Shown piece by piece: positions 43,396 to 52,033 of a DNA stretch of 64,000 nt. Position numbers and translations under genes: made by a program. Under the pieces are notes generated by a model. It was given only the letters and a program-made list of their open reading frames with translations, had not been told where the DNA came from and made no database searches. Position 1 is the stretch's first letter. Each line of letters begins with the position of its first letter. Source of the DNA: Dongia mobilis (GTDB taxonomy: Bacteria; Pseudomonadota; Alphaproteobacteria; Dongiales; Dongiaceae); the NCBI RefSeq assembly GCF_004363235.1, contig NZ_SNYW01000006.1, positions 1-64,000 on the forward strand, written 5' to 3'.

Positions 43396-44298
43396 TCAGC
43401 CGGCGGCAAATTCGTGCAACACGCCGGCCAGCAGGTCGAATTCCGCGCTCCTCGGCGTGGTCTTGCGCCAGACCAGCGCGATGCCGCGCGCCGGCGTGGT
43501 GTCGGCGAGGTCGCGGGTGATGAGGCCGGTCCCGGCCAGCAGGCCGGCATCCACCGCCATTTTCGGCAGCAGGGTGACGCCCAGCTGGTTCGCCACCATC
43601 TGGACCAGGGTAGGGAGGCTGGTGGCGCGGAAATCGTCGCGGTGATGCGAGGGTTCCAGGCGGCAGGCGGCCAGGGCATGTTCGCGCAGGCAATGCCCCT
43701 CATCCAGCAGCAGCAGCCGCTCCTCCGGCAGGTGCTCCAGTTCCGGTGCTTTCGCCTTGGCCAGCGGATCGTCGCTGCGGCAGGCCAGCAGGAACGGATC
43801 CGCCCCCAGCCGCCGAACTTCCAGCTCATCGGTCGGGAAGGGCAGGGCGATAAGCGCCACGTCAATCTCGCCGTCATGGAGTGCATCAAGCAGGCGCGCC
43901 GTCATGTCCTCGCGCAGATAGAGCCGCAAATTGGGATAGCGCTGGCGCAGGGGCGGCAGCACGCGCGGCAGCAGATAGGGGCCGATGGTCGGAATGACGC
44001 CAAGGCGCAAGGGTCCCGATAGCGGGTCCTTCGAGGCATGGGCGAGTTCGGCCAGATCCTCGGCCTCGCGCAGCACGATGCGGGCGCGCGCCACCACGGC
44101 CTCGCCCAGCGGCGTCAGCATGACGCGCCGCTTGGAGCGCTCGACCAGCTTTACGTCGAGTAGGTTCTCCAGTTCCTGCAGCCCGGCCGACAGGGTGGAT
44201 TGCGTGGCGAAGCAGGCCTCGGCCGCCCGGCCGAAATGGCGATGGTCGGCGATGGCCACCAGATAGCGCAGCTGGCGAAGGGTAGGCAGCGTCCTCAT
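43396..44298 (-). CDS. oxyR: Hydrogen-peroxide sensor/regulator OxyR
   Basis: The 300-residue LysR-type regulator has an N-terminal winged HTH (about 5-65; RAAEACFATQSTLSAGLQELENLL) and a LysR substrate domain. Cys203 and Cys212 in GHCLREHALAAC match E. coli OxyR Cys199 and Cys208 in context and spacing, so disulfide-based H2O2 sensing is expected. A 46-bp imperfect palindrome lies directly upstream. No catalase or ahpC gene is adjacent in this window. Confidence 0.93.
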   Translation of the reverse strand: MRTLPTLRQLRYLVAIADHRHFGRAAEACFATQSTLSAGLQELENLLDVKLVERSKRRVMLTPLGEAVVARARIVLREAEDLAELAHASKDPLSGPLRLGVIPTIGPYLLPRVLPPLRQRYPNLRLYLREDMTARLLDALHDGEIDVALIALPFPTDELEVRRLGADPFLLACRSDDPLAKAKAPELEHLPEERLLLLDEGHCLREHALAACRLEPSHHRDDFRATSLPTLVQMVANQLGVTLLPKMAVDAGLLAGTGLITRDLADTTPARGIALVWRKTTPRSAEFDLLAGVLHEFAAG

Positions 44299-44300
44299 GA

Positions 44301-44346
44301 ATCGATCCTGTCGATTAATATTTAATAATTAATGCGACGGATCGAT
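44301..44346. promoter_or_regulatory. 46-bp imperfect palindrome, probable OxyR operator
   Basis: The outer arms ATCGATCC/GGATCGAT, middle arms GTCG/CGAC and inner arms ATTAATA/TAATTAAT form one long, AT-rich dyad with single-base offsets, three bases upstream of the oxyR start codon. The length and position suit binding of a LysR-type tetramer, so autoregulation by OxyR is the simplest reading. It may also overlap the oxyR promoter. Confidence 0.65.
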
Positions 44347-44393
44347 TTATCAAGGCGGGATTTATCAGATGGGACCGACTCAGGGGCCGGCGA

Positions 44394-45077
44394 TCATTCC
44401 GTCTTCAGGCTGCCGCCCCGCGCGTTCGACCAGCCTTCGGGATCGTCCAGGAACGCCTTGATCTTGGCAGTCTCGCCGGCATCGAGCCGGCCGGTGTCGC
44501 GCGCCGCTTCCAGCACGTCCCACCAGGTGGCAAGGCCATGCAGCTTGACGCCGAGATCGCCCAGCGTGGTCAGCGATTGCGGGAAGATGCCGTAATGGAA
44601 CACGACAAGTGCATGGGCGACCTGGCATTCCGCCTGGCGGATGGCGTTGATGAAATTAACCTTCGAGCCGCCATCGGTGGCGAGATCCTCGACCAGCAGG
44701 ACGCGGGCGCCCGGCGCCATGTCACCCTCGATCTGGGCGCCGCGGCCGAAGCCTTTCGGCTTCTTGCGGATATAGGCCATGGGCAGGCCGAGGCGGTCGG
44801 CCAGCCAGGCGGCATAGGGAATGCCGGCGGTCTCGCCGCCCGCCACCACGTCCAGGCTCTCGAAGCCGATTTCGCGCTCGACCAGCTCGGCGGCCAGCTG
44901 GATCACCTTCGTCCGGGCGCGGGGGAAGGCGATGATCTTGCGGCAATCGATATAGACCGGGCTCTTGCGTCCCGAGGTCAGAGTGAAGGGCTCGTCGGGG
45001 CGGAAATGCACCGCCGCGATTTCAAGGAGGATGCGCGCGACAATCGGGCCGCTGGAAAGGGTCATGCCAGGGGTCAT
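44394..45077 (-). CDS. pyrE: Orotate phosphoribosyltransferase
   Basis: The 227-residue enzyme converts orotate + PRPP to OMP in pyrimidine synthesis. It contains TSGRKSPVYIDCRKIIAFP, DVVAGGETAGIPYAAWLADRL, and the PRPP-binding VLLVEDLATDGGSKVNF. The C terminus ends at GGSLKTE. ATG at 45077 was chosen; an in-frame ATG at 45065 is possible. A short AGCGGA/TCCGCT dyad (45081-45093) lies 3 bases upstream of the start. Confidence 0.95.
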   Translation of the reverse strand: MTPGMTLSSGPIVARILLEIAAVHFRPDEPFTLTSGRKSPVYIDCRKIIAFPRARTKVIQLAAELVEREIGFESLDVVAGGETAGIPYAAWLADRLGLPMAYIRKKPKGFGRGAQIEGDMAPGARVLLVEDLATDGGSKVNFINAIRQAECQVAHALVVFHYGIFPQSLTTLGDLGVKLHGLATWWDVLEAARDTGRLDAGETAKIKAFLDDPEGWSNARGGSLKTE

Positions 45078-45195
45078 CAGAGCGGACTCCGCTGCTTCGG
45101 GACAAAGTTGAGGCGGTTGTAGCAGAGCGGCGGGGGGGCGCAAGAGGGCGGCCAGGAGGACGACCAGGGCGACGATCAGCGCGACGAGGTGATGA

Positions 45196-46503
45196 TCAGC
45201 GCGGGCGGCGGGGGCCGGCGCTCTTCCCCTTGCCGGGGTCCTTGCCGGGGCCCTTGCCACCCGGCCGTTTCCCGGCCTTCTGCCCCGGCCTGCGATCCTG
45301 CGGCGCCAAAGCAGGCCGGGGACCGGTGGCCTGGCCCGGTGTCGCACCAACCATCTGGTAGACCTGCACCCCGTCGCCGAGATGGGGGTTGTTGGCCTGG
45401 CGGATGGCCGCCGCTGCCTCGTCATAGAGGAACGGCAGATACGCATAACGCTGGCCGCGCGTCACCGGCAGCGCCTCGTGCAGCAGCGAGCAGGAGAAGA
45501 CCACGGCGCCGCCGGTCGGCGCGCGATAGGCGGCGCGGCCGAATTCCGGGAACATCAGGTCACCCCCGCTATAATCCTCGGCATTCAGGTTGACTGTCAC
45601 GGCGAAGCGGCGATGCGCCGTGCCTTTGGTGGTGTTGTCGCGATGCGGCCGGAAATAGCCGCCGCTCTCGTCATAGCAGGCGACGATGTGCCGTTCCATC
45701 CGCGTCACCTTGAAGGCAAAGGCGCGGGCGATCTCGGGGACCAGCCGCCGGCGGATGCGCTCCTGTGCCGCCTCGATCAGCTCGCGGTCGTTGATGATCC
45801 AGTCGCTGCGCCGCTTGTGCCGATGATCGCTCGCGCGCACGGTCTTGCCGTCGCGCTCCACCATGAAGCCGGATTCGCTGCCGCCATGCGTCCGGTAGCC
45901 CTCGACCAGGCGGCGGCAGAGATCGCGCTCGAAGACATGCGGCACGACCAGCACCGGCGCCTGCAGCAGCGCCGGGCGCGGCGGGCCCAGGCGCGGCAGG
46001 CGCCTCAAAACCTGGAGCACGGAATCGGCCTGCAGCCGGCCGTCATTGGTGGCGAAGATGCCGACGATGCGCATGCCGAGGTCGAGCAGGAAGGTTACCG
46101 GCTGCGCGATGGAACCCCCGCCGGCCGGAACGAGGCGAAAGCGGGCCGCAACCTCGCCCGTGGCATCCCAGAAGATGTCCATGCCGGGCGGCAGGTGCTG
46201 CAGTTCTTCCGGTGCGATGTCGGGTGATTCGCCACAGACGCCGAAGAAATAGAAATCGGGCTCGGCAAAGGTCTGCGCCGCCTGACGGAATGCCTCGAAC
46301 AGCGGGCGCCCGACGGTATGCGCGCTCGAACCCAGGAAACTCAGCACGATATAGCGGCCCGCGGCGGTCGAGAAATCGAAGGCCGGGTTGACATTGCTGC
46401 GGCAGACGAACATCGGCGCCGGGTCGCCCACCAACAGGCGCTGGTCCGGTGCCTTGGCCGGTGCTGCCGGGGCGAGGCTGAGCGTGGTCTTGGACTGGTT
46501 CAT
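45196..46503 (-). CDS. Degenerate peroxiredoxin/thioredoxin-like domain fused to a 2OG-Fe(II) oxygenase
   Basis: The 435-residue protein has two domains. Residues about 20-175 resemble AhpC/TSA peroxiredoxins (LLVGDPAPMFVC, RYIVLSFLGSS, QPVTFLLDLGMRIVGIF), but the segment where the peroxidatic cysteine should be reads FLGSSAHTVGRP and has no cysteine. Residues about 190-375 are a prolyl-4-hydroxylase-type oxygenase: HRDN (His-X-Asp), YSGGDLMFPEFG, SLLHEALPVTRGQRYAYLPFLYD (distal His, 2OG-binding Arg). The tail after 390 is basic and glycine/proline-rich. The substrate is unknown. Confidence 0.85.
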   Translation of the reverse strand: MNQSKTTLSLAPAAPAKAPDQRLLVGDPAPMFVCRSNVNPAFDFSTAAGRYIVLSFLGSSAHTVGRPLFEAFRQAAQTFAEPDFYFFGVCGESPDIAPEELQHLPPGMDIFWDATGEVAARFRLVPAGGGSIAQPVTFLLDLGMRIVGIFATNDGRLQADSVLQVLRRLPRLGPPRPALLQAPVLVVPHVFERDLCRRLVEGYRTHGGSESGFMVERDGKTVRASDHRHKRRSDWIINDRELIEAAQERIRRRLVPEIARAFAFKVTRMERHIVACYDESGGYFRPHRDNTTKGTAHRRFAVTVNLNAEDYSGGDLMFPEFGRAAYRAPTGGAVVFSCSLLHEALPVTRGQRYAYLPFLYDEAAAAIRQANNPHLGDGVQVYQMVGATPGQATGPRPALAPQDRRPGQKAGKRPGGKGPGKDPGKGKSAGPRRPR

Positions 46504-46689
46504 GGCGATGGGCCGGATGCCGTTATGCTGCTGCAATCTGTCGTTTCAGGCTGGCGCCAAGATGCGGCAAATGCCGGCCAGCGGCAAGTGCGGCCGGCTG
46601 CGGCTGGCACCCGTGCGGTGCTGCTGGCAAACATCGTCCGCTCGGCTAGATTGGCGGCCGGTAACAGACTTGGCATCGGGAAGACGACC

Positions 46690-47466
46690 ATGACCATTTT
46701 CGTCGAGAGCCGCCGCGACGGAGCGGTGGCGATCCTTCGGCTCAATCGGCCGGACAAGATGAACGCCCTCAACCTCGCCATGTGGCAGGCGCTTGCCGAG
46801 GCGCTGGCGGCGATCGCCGCGGATGACAGTGTCAGATGCGTGGTCCTGGAGGGCAGCGGCGGGAACTTCGCGGCCGGTGCCGATCTGGCGGAATTTGCCG
46901 CGATGCGCGCGACGCCCGCGGCGGCCGAGGCCTATGGCGCCAGGATGCTGCAGGCGCTCTGGGCGCTGCGCGACCTGCCGCAGCCGACCATCGCCGCCAT
47001 CGCCGGCAACTGCCTCGGCGCCGGGCTGGAACTGGCTGCCATGTGCGATCTCCGGATCGCTGCGTCGGACGCCAGGTTCGGCGTCCCGATCCAGCGAGTC
47101 GGCATTGCCATGCCCTATCCGGAACTGGCGGCACTGACGCAATTGCTGGGACCGGCGACGATGCTGGAACTCCTGTTGGAGGGGCGCATCAACGACGCCG
47201 CCTGGGCGCGCGAACGGGGCCTCATCACCCGAATCGCCCCGCTCGACACTCTGGCTGCCGATGTCGCCGACAGTGCGGCCCGGATCGTCGCCGGGTCGCC
47301 GTCCAGCCATCGACATCACAAGAAATTCATCCGCCGCAGCCTCGATCCGCGCCCGGTCTCGCCGGCCGAACTGGCCGAGAGCTATGCCGCCGTCGACAGC
47401 GACGACTACCGCGAGGGGATTGCCGCCTTTCTGGCAAAGAGAAAGCCCGCTTTTACCGGCCGCTGA
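46690..47466 (+). CDS. Enoyl-CoA hydratase/isomerase family protein
   Basis: The 258-residue crotonase-fold protein contains LNRPDKMNALNLAMWQAL, the oxyanion-hole segment NFAAGADLAEF and IAGNCLGAGLELAAMCDLRIA. The position of the usual second catalytic Glu reads GVPIQRVGIAMPYPE, so activity could be hydratase, isomerase or a variant. It starts at an ATG divergent from the oxygenase fusion; the 186-bp gap must hold both promoters. Confidence 0.9.
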   Translation: MTIFVESRRDGAVAILRLNRPDKMNALNLAMWQALAEALAAIAADDSVRCVVLEGSGGNFAAGADLAEFAAMRATPAAAEAYGARMLQALWALRDLPQPTIAAIAGNCLGAGLELAAMCDLRIAASDARFGVPIQRVGIAMPYPELAALTQLLGPATMLELLLEGRINDAAWARERGLITRIAPLDTLAADVADSAARIVAGSPSSHRHHKKFIRRSLDPRPVSPAELAESYAAVDSDDYREGIAAFLAKRKPAFTGR

Positions 47467-47720
47467 CCCCTGTACCGCCACGATGCAACCCGGTGTGCTG
47501 CCGGTCGGAACTGGTTTCTCGCTTTGCCGCGGCTCCGGGCAATCCCGGCCACCGGGCGATACCCGGTTTAGGGCGAATCCTGGTTTGGGGGGAATCGACG
47601 TTAGACACTTGTCAGAATTCGGCGTTACTATTCCCCTCAAGGGATGATGCGCCTGCAACCGGGGTGACGGGCAGGCGGGTGACGCGGTGCGGTCGCATCG
47701 CGTGCGGACGGGAGGGACCG

Positions 47721-48119
47721 ATGGTAAAGGCGGATAATGGCGGCCGGATGGCCGGGGCACGACCCAGATTGACCTTTGCGCAATTCTGGCGGCTCTATCT
47801 CGATGCGCATCGGCATCCCGCGACCCGTGGCATGCATTATGGCGCAACCGCGCTGGGGGCCGCCACGGCCGCCCTGTCGATTGCGCTGGAGGAAGCCGCC
47901 TTCGTCCTCACCGGTATCCCGCTTGCCGTCATGATGGCGGTCGGGTCGCACTGGTGGATCGAGCGCAACCAGCCACTCATCAAGGTGAATGCCTTCTATG
48001 GAGCCCTGGCCGACATGCGCATGTGTTGGCTGGCATCAACCGGCGGCCTTGCGCGGGAATACGAGCGGCTGGGGCTCGGCGTACCGGCACCCCAGATCCA
48101 TCGCGCGCCTGCCGAATAG
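47721..48119 (+). CDS. DUF962/Mpo1-like membrane protein
   Basis: The 132-residue protein has the DUF962 pattern LTFAQFWRLYLDAHRHPATRGMHYGATALGAA followed by hydrophobic segments and GSHWWIERNQP. The histidines align with those needed for iron-dependent fatty-acid alpha-oxidation in yeast Mpo1; the bacterial role is unknown. GGGAGGG precedes the ATG. The 254-bp gap upstream (47467-47720) holds no gene that I can support. Confidence 0.8.
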   Translation: MVKADNGGRMAGARPRLTFAQFWRLYLDAHRHPATRGMHYGATALGAATAALSIALEEAAFVLTGIPLAVMMAVGSHWWIERNQPLIKVNAFYGALADMRMCWLASTGGLAREYERLGLGVPAPQIHRAPAE

Positions 48120-48170
48120 GCAGCCCGGCCAAGGCATCGCACCCGGGCGATCGCATTCGGCCGGTCGCCG

Positions 48171-48581
48171 TCAGGCAATTGCATTGCCGGCCGGCTTCTC
48201 CAGGAAGCGATAGGTGGCGTCGCATTTCGCGACCAGCGCACCGGCCTCGTTGAACACCTCGCCGGCGGCGAAGGCGATGGTGCGGCCGCCGCCGACGCGC
48301 CGGCCGATGCCGGTCAGCGACTCGCCCAGCCGGGCCTGGCCGATGAATTGCACGTTCATGGAGACGGTCACGGCCCGCAGGACCTTGTCCGGTCCGTCGG
48401 CAAAGGCGACGGCGAAGCCGGTGGCGGAATCGAGCAGCGTTGCCAGCACGCCGCCATGCGGCACCTGCATGCGGTTGAGGTGCTGCGGCCCGACCAGCAG
48501 CCGCAGCCGCGCAAAATCGCGGGCCTTCTCAACCAGTTCGTAGCCGATCAATTCGGCATATCCGCTATAGGGTCTTTCCAT
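48171..48581 (-). CDS. PaaI-family hotdog thioesterase
   Basis: The 136-residue protein has the hotdog-fold thioesterase signature PHGGVLATLLDSATGFAVAF, with the conserved acidic residue, plus LRAVTVSMNVQFIGQARLGESLTGIGRRVGGGRTIAFAAGEVFNEAGALVAKC. It probably cleaves acyl-CoA thioesters. The ATG at 48581 (MERPYSGYAELIGYE) is preferred over an in-frame upstream start at 48665. Confidence 0.9.
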   Translation of the reverse strand: MERPYSGYAELIGYELVEKARDFARLRLLVGPQHLNRMQVPHGGVLATLLDSATGFAVAFADGPDKVLRAVTVSMNVQFIGQARLGESLTGIGRRVGGGRTIAFAAGEVFNEAGALVAKCDATYRFLEKPAGNAIA

Positions 48582-48784
48582 CACCGGGACAGGCTCCCAC
48601 AGTTTGACATCAAAGTGCCATCTGCGGCCGCTAAAGAGGCGCCCGGCGGCTAGCATGCGTGACACTTGCGCGACACAGTAAATGCCGCGACATTAGCCGC
48701 AAGCCTCAATTTGCCGGCGCCCTTCCGCCGGTCGGGATGAATGGCGCTGGGGATGACGCAACACTTTCCGGTCCGGGTGGCGGG

Positions 48785-49411
48785 ATGATCGACCTCTATT
48801 CCTGGACGACGCCCAACGGGCACAAGATCCACATCATGCTGGAAGAGACCGGGCTGCCCTATCGGCCGCACAAGGTCGATATCGGCAGTGGCGCCCAGTT
48901 CAAGCCCGACTTCGTCGCGATCAATCCCAACAGCAAGATACCGGCCATCGTCGACCGGGACGGTCCGGACGGGCGGCCGATCACGGTTTTCGAATCCGGC
49001 GCCATCCTGATCTATCTTGCCGAGAAGAGCGGCATGTTCATGCCGGCGGTGCCGCGCCGGCGCTATGACGTGCTGCAATGGCTGATGTTCCAGATGGCCA
49101 GCATCGGCCCGATGTTCGGCCAGGCCTGGCACTTCCGCAGTGCCGCGCCGGAGCGCGTGCCCTATGCCATCGACCGCTACACCAACGAGGTGACGCGCCT
49201 TCTCAAGGTGATGGATCTGCGCCTCAGGGACAGCGCCTATCTGGGCGACGCGGAATATTCGATCGCCGACATCGCCGCCTGGCCCTGGGTCAGGAACAGC
49301 GAGAAGATCGGCCAGGACATGCGCAGCTTCCCACATGTGCAGCGCTGGATCCACGACATCGCCGCAAGACCAGGCGTAATGCGCGGCCTCGCCGCGCTGG
49401 ACAAGGCGTGA
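48785..49411 (+). CDS. Glutathione S-transferase family protein, tandem copy 1
   Basis: The 208-residue protein has the N-terminal thioredoxin fold YSWTTPNGHKIHIMLEETG with NPNSKIPAIVD and ESGAILIYLAEK, then a helical C domain (WLMFQMASIGPMFGQAWHFR). The TPNGHK motif is that of YfcG/Nu-class GSTs, which act as glutathione-dependent disulfide reductases. A closely similar paralog follows 17 bp later, implying a tandem duplication in one operon. Confidence 0.92.
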   Translation: MIDLYSWTTPNGHKIHIMLEETGLPYRPHKVDIGSGAQFKPDFVAINPNSKIPAIVDRDGPDGRPITVFESGAILIYLAEKSGMFMPAVPRRRYDVLQWLMFQMASIGPMFGQAWHFRSAAPERVPYAIDRYTNEVTRLLKVMDLRLRDSAYLGDAEYSIADIAAWPWVRNSEKIGQDMRSFPHVQRWIHDIAARPGVMRGLAALDKA

Positions 49412-49428
49412 CCGGACAGGAAACCCGC

Positions 49429-50133
49429 ATGGCAGCGATCGAACTCTATACCTGGCCGACCCCCAACGGGCACAAGATCCATATCATGCTGGAGGAACTG
49501 GGCCTCGCCTATAACGTCCATGCGGTCGACATCGGCGCCGGCGACCAGTTCAAGCCGGCCTTCCTGAAGATCAGCCCCAACAACAAGATCCCCGCCATGG
49601 TCGATCCGGACGGCCCCGACGGCCAGCCGATCGCCCTCATGGAATCCGGGGCGATGCTGGTCTATCTCGCCGAGAAGACCGGCCGCTTCATGCCGGCAGA
49701 TCGCCGCGGCCGCACCGAGGTGATGAGCTGGCTGATGTTCCAGATGGCCGGGGTGGGGCCGATGCTGGGCCAGGTGCATCACTTCCGCCATTACGCGCCC
49801 GAGCCCTTGCCCTATGCCATCGAGCGATACACCAACGAGGCGACCCGGCTCTATCGCGTGCTGGACCAGCGCCTGGCGACCAGCGCCTATCTCGGCGGCG
49901 GCGAATACGGCATCGCCGACATTGCCACCTTCCCCTGGATCCGCTCGTGGGAAAAACAGGGCCAGGACCTCGCCGCGCATCCCCATCTGCAGCGCTGGTT
50001 CGAGGCGATCGCCGCCCGGCCGGCGGTCGAGCGGGGGCTCCGGGTGCTCTCCGATCGCAGCCGCAGCCAGCCGATCACGGCGCAGGAGCGGGACATCCTG
50101 TTCGGCGCCAGGCAACGCGACCGCGGCCGCTGA
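49429..50133 (+). CDS. Glutathione S-transferase family protein, tandem copy 2
   Basis: The 234-residue paralog of the preceding gene contains YTWPTPNGHKIHIMLEELG, SPNNKIPAMVDPDGPDGQPIALMESGAMLVYLAEK and WLMFQMAGVGPMLGQVHHFRHYAPE. It has an extra C-terminal tail of about 25 residues (SRSQPITAQERDILFGARQRDRGR). The YfcG-like class implies disulfide reductase or conjugation activity; the substrate is unknown. Confidence 0.92.
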   Translation: MAAIELYTWPTPNGHKIHIMLEELGLAYNVHAVDIGAGDQFKPAFLKISPNNKIPAMVDPDGPDGQPIALMESGAMLVYLAEKTGRFMPADRRGRTEVMSWLMFQMAGVGPMLGQVHHFRHYAPEPLPYAIERYTNEATRLYRVLDQRLATSAYLGGGEYGIADIATFPWIRSWEKQGQDLAAHPHLQRWFEAIAARPAVERGLRVLSDRSRSQPITAQERDILFGARQRDRGR

Positions 50134-50197
50134 GGTATCGTTAACCCATTGAAAAACGGCCATACCGCCCGGCAGCACAGCCACCCGTCCGGCTGGT

Positions 50198-50226
50198 TTG
50201 ACTTTCCCTTGGTCCGCCGTTAGTAA
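50198..50226 (+). promoter_or_regulatory. Promoter for tRNA-Ser
   Basis: TTGACT (50198-50203) and TAGTAA (50221-50226) are separated by 17 bases. The predicted start near 50233 lies about 44 bases ahead of the tRNA. The -35 box is near consensus. Confidence 0.55.
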
Positions 50227-50276
50227 AGGCCCCGCATACGTCGTGAAAACGCGCCACTCGACAGGTTTCGAAGCGC

Positions 50277-50368
50277 GGAGGGGTGGCCGAGTGGCTGAAG
50301 GCGGCGGTTTGCTAAACCGTTATACGGGTAACACCGTATCGTGGGTTCGAATCCCATCCCCTCCGCCA
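50277..50368 (+). tRNA. tRNA-Ser (anticodon GCT)
   Basis: The acceptor GGAGGGG pairs with CCCCTCC, followed by discriminator G and encoded CCA (50366-50368). The anticodon stem GCGGT/ACCGT encloses TTGCTAA with anticodon GCT (50311-50313), reading AGU/AGC. A long variable arm (TACGGG...CCGTA) marks a class II tRNA. The T loop is TTCGAAT. Confidence 0.96.
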
Positions 50369-50453
50369 ATTTCCCCGCAGAATCCATTTATCCTGTAACT
50401 CAACCGCGGCGCCGTTCGAGCCTGCGCCTGAATGGGCAGCGATAGTCATCCGG

Positions 50454-51989
50454 CTAGGCGCCGCCGGCTGCGTCCATCCGCTGCGGCAGGCGCACTGGCT
50501 TTCCGGCCGCTTGATCCTCCCCCGGGAAGACGAGATGCGCCCGCGTGCCGCTGCCTGGCGCGCTCTCGAGTCTGAATTCCCCGCCATGCAATTCGACCAG
50601 GCGGCGGGTGATGGAAAGGCCGATGCCGGTGCCGCCCTTGCTCTTCACATAGATCTCTTGCCCGCTGGCAAAGGGGTCGGTGATGGTGGCAAGCAACTCG
50701 GGCCGGATGCCGATGCCGCCGTCGCTGACGGTGATGGTGATCCGCCGGTCGTCGTCGCGTGCGGCCGAAATCCGGATCCAGCGCCCGCTCGGCGTGAACT
50801 TGATCGCGTTGGATAGCAGGTTGATCAGCATCTGCTTGAGCGCACGCCGGTCGGCATGAAGGCAAAGGTCACCGTCGATCTCGAGGTCGAGCGACAGCCT
50901 GGCCTCTTCCAGCAGCGGCTTCAGCATCGCCCGCACCTCGCCGGCGACTTCCGCCACCACCACGCCCTCCTTGTCCAGGCGATACTGATTGGCATCGAGG
51001 CGCGAGAGGTCGAGCACGTCGTTGACGATTTCGAGCAGGTGTCTCCCGCTCTGGCGGATGATGGCGCCGTATTCCTTGTAGCTGGCCTGGGCGTGCGGTC
51101 CGTGGATCTCCTCGGCGATCAGATCGGCAAAGCCGATGATGCCGTTGAGCGGGGTCCGCAACTCGTGACTCATGTTGGCGAGAAAGGTCTTCTTCGCCTC
51201 GCTCGCGGCATTGGCGGCGGAAAGCGCCTGGCGCATTTCCCGCTCATGCGCCTGCTGGTGCGTGATATCGCGGAAGAATCCGACCAGATGCTGCCGGTTG
51301 TCGATGATCACCGGCGCCGCGGTGATCTCCACCGGCACGATGCGGCCGTCGGCGGTCTTGATCAGGCCGTCGGGCACCAGGACCCGGCCTTCCTCGACGT
51401 GCTGGCGAAAGGTGTCGCGGAACTTCTCCCTGGTCTCCTCCGGGTGCAGTTCGGTCTGATGAAGGTCGATCAGTTCCCGGCGCGAGCAGCCGAACAGCCT
51501 GGCAGCCGCGACATTGGCATCGGTCAGGCGTCCGGTCGCGGCATCGGCAATCAGGATCGCCTCCGGCGAGCACTCCAGAATGGCCCGATACTTTGCCTCC
51601 GACGCGCGCAATGCCTGTTCCCGGTTCCGCTGCTCGGTGATGTCGCGGATGATGGCAAAGAATACCGTCGCGCCGCGCAACCGGCCGTGCACGATCGTGG
51701 CCTCGGCCGGAAATTCGCTGCCATCCCTGCGTTGCGCCGAGATCGTCGTGCGCTCATGCATGATGAGGGCGTGCGACCCTGAATCCCGGAAGCGCGTGAC
51801 ATGACCGCGATGCGCCGCCCGCAGCGCCGGGGGAATCAGCAGGTCCAGCTTCTGCCCGGCGATTTCACCGAGCGCATAGCCGAAGGCCCGCTCGGCGGCC
51901 GGATTGAAATAGACGATCCGCTGGTCGGTATCGATGCCGACCACCGCCTCCGGCATATAGGCAAGCAGGTCATCCGTTGCATGGCTCAT
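50454..51989 (-). CDS. PAS-PAS sensor histidine kinase
   Basis: The 511-residue protein has two PAS domains (about 5-120 with YMPEAVVGIDTDQRIVYFNPAAERAFGY; about 130-250 with AILECSPEAILIADAATGRL). The HisKA phosphoacceptor H is in FLANMSHELRTPLNGIIGFAD. The ATPase domain has LLSNAIKFTP (N box), SDGGIGI (G1) and GGTGIGLSITRRL (G2). No membrane helix is visible, so it is probably cytosolic. No response-regulator gene is adjacent, so its partner is unknown. Next upstream on the same strand is a chemoreceptor gene. Confidence 0.93.
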   Translation of the reverse strand: MSHATDDLLAYMPEAVVGIDTDQRIVYFNPAAERAFGYALGEIAGQKLDLLIPPALRAAHRGHVTRFRDSGSHALIMHERTTISAQRRDGSEFPAEATIVHGRLRGATVFFAIIRDITEQRNREQALRASEAKYRAILECSPEAILIADAATGRLTDANVAAARLFGCSRRELIDLHQTELHPEETREKFRDTFRQHVEEGRVLVPDGLIKTADGRIVPVEITAAPVIIDNRQHLVGFFRDITHQQAHEREMRQALSAANAASEAKKTFLANMSHELRTPLNGIIGFADLIAEEIHGPHAQASYKEYGAIIRQSGRHLLEIVNDVLDLSRLDANQYRLDKEGVVVAEVAGEVRAMLKPLLEEARLSLDLEIDGDLCLHADRRALKQMLINLLSNAIKFTPSGRWIRISAARDDDRRITITVSDGGIGIRPELLATITDPFASGQEIYVKSKGGTGIGLSITRRLVELHGGEFRLESAPGSGTRAHLVFPGEDQAAGKPVRLPQRMDAAGGA

Positions 51990-52033
51990 CACTCGGGGTA
52001 TCCGCGCGTCGTTCGGTTGGCGTTGTCACGGCG

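Noticed and set aside
43396-43889. Second minus-strand frame overlapping oxyR
   Set aside because: It is out of frame with the 300-residue OxyR that carries both redox cysteines and the HTH, and has no domain of its own.
47598-47633. Possible promoter TTAGAC/TACTAT before the DUF962 gene
   Set aside because: The spacing of 19 bp and poor -35 match do not support it; an alternative pairing with TTGTCA leaves only 11 bp.
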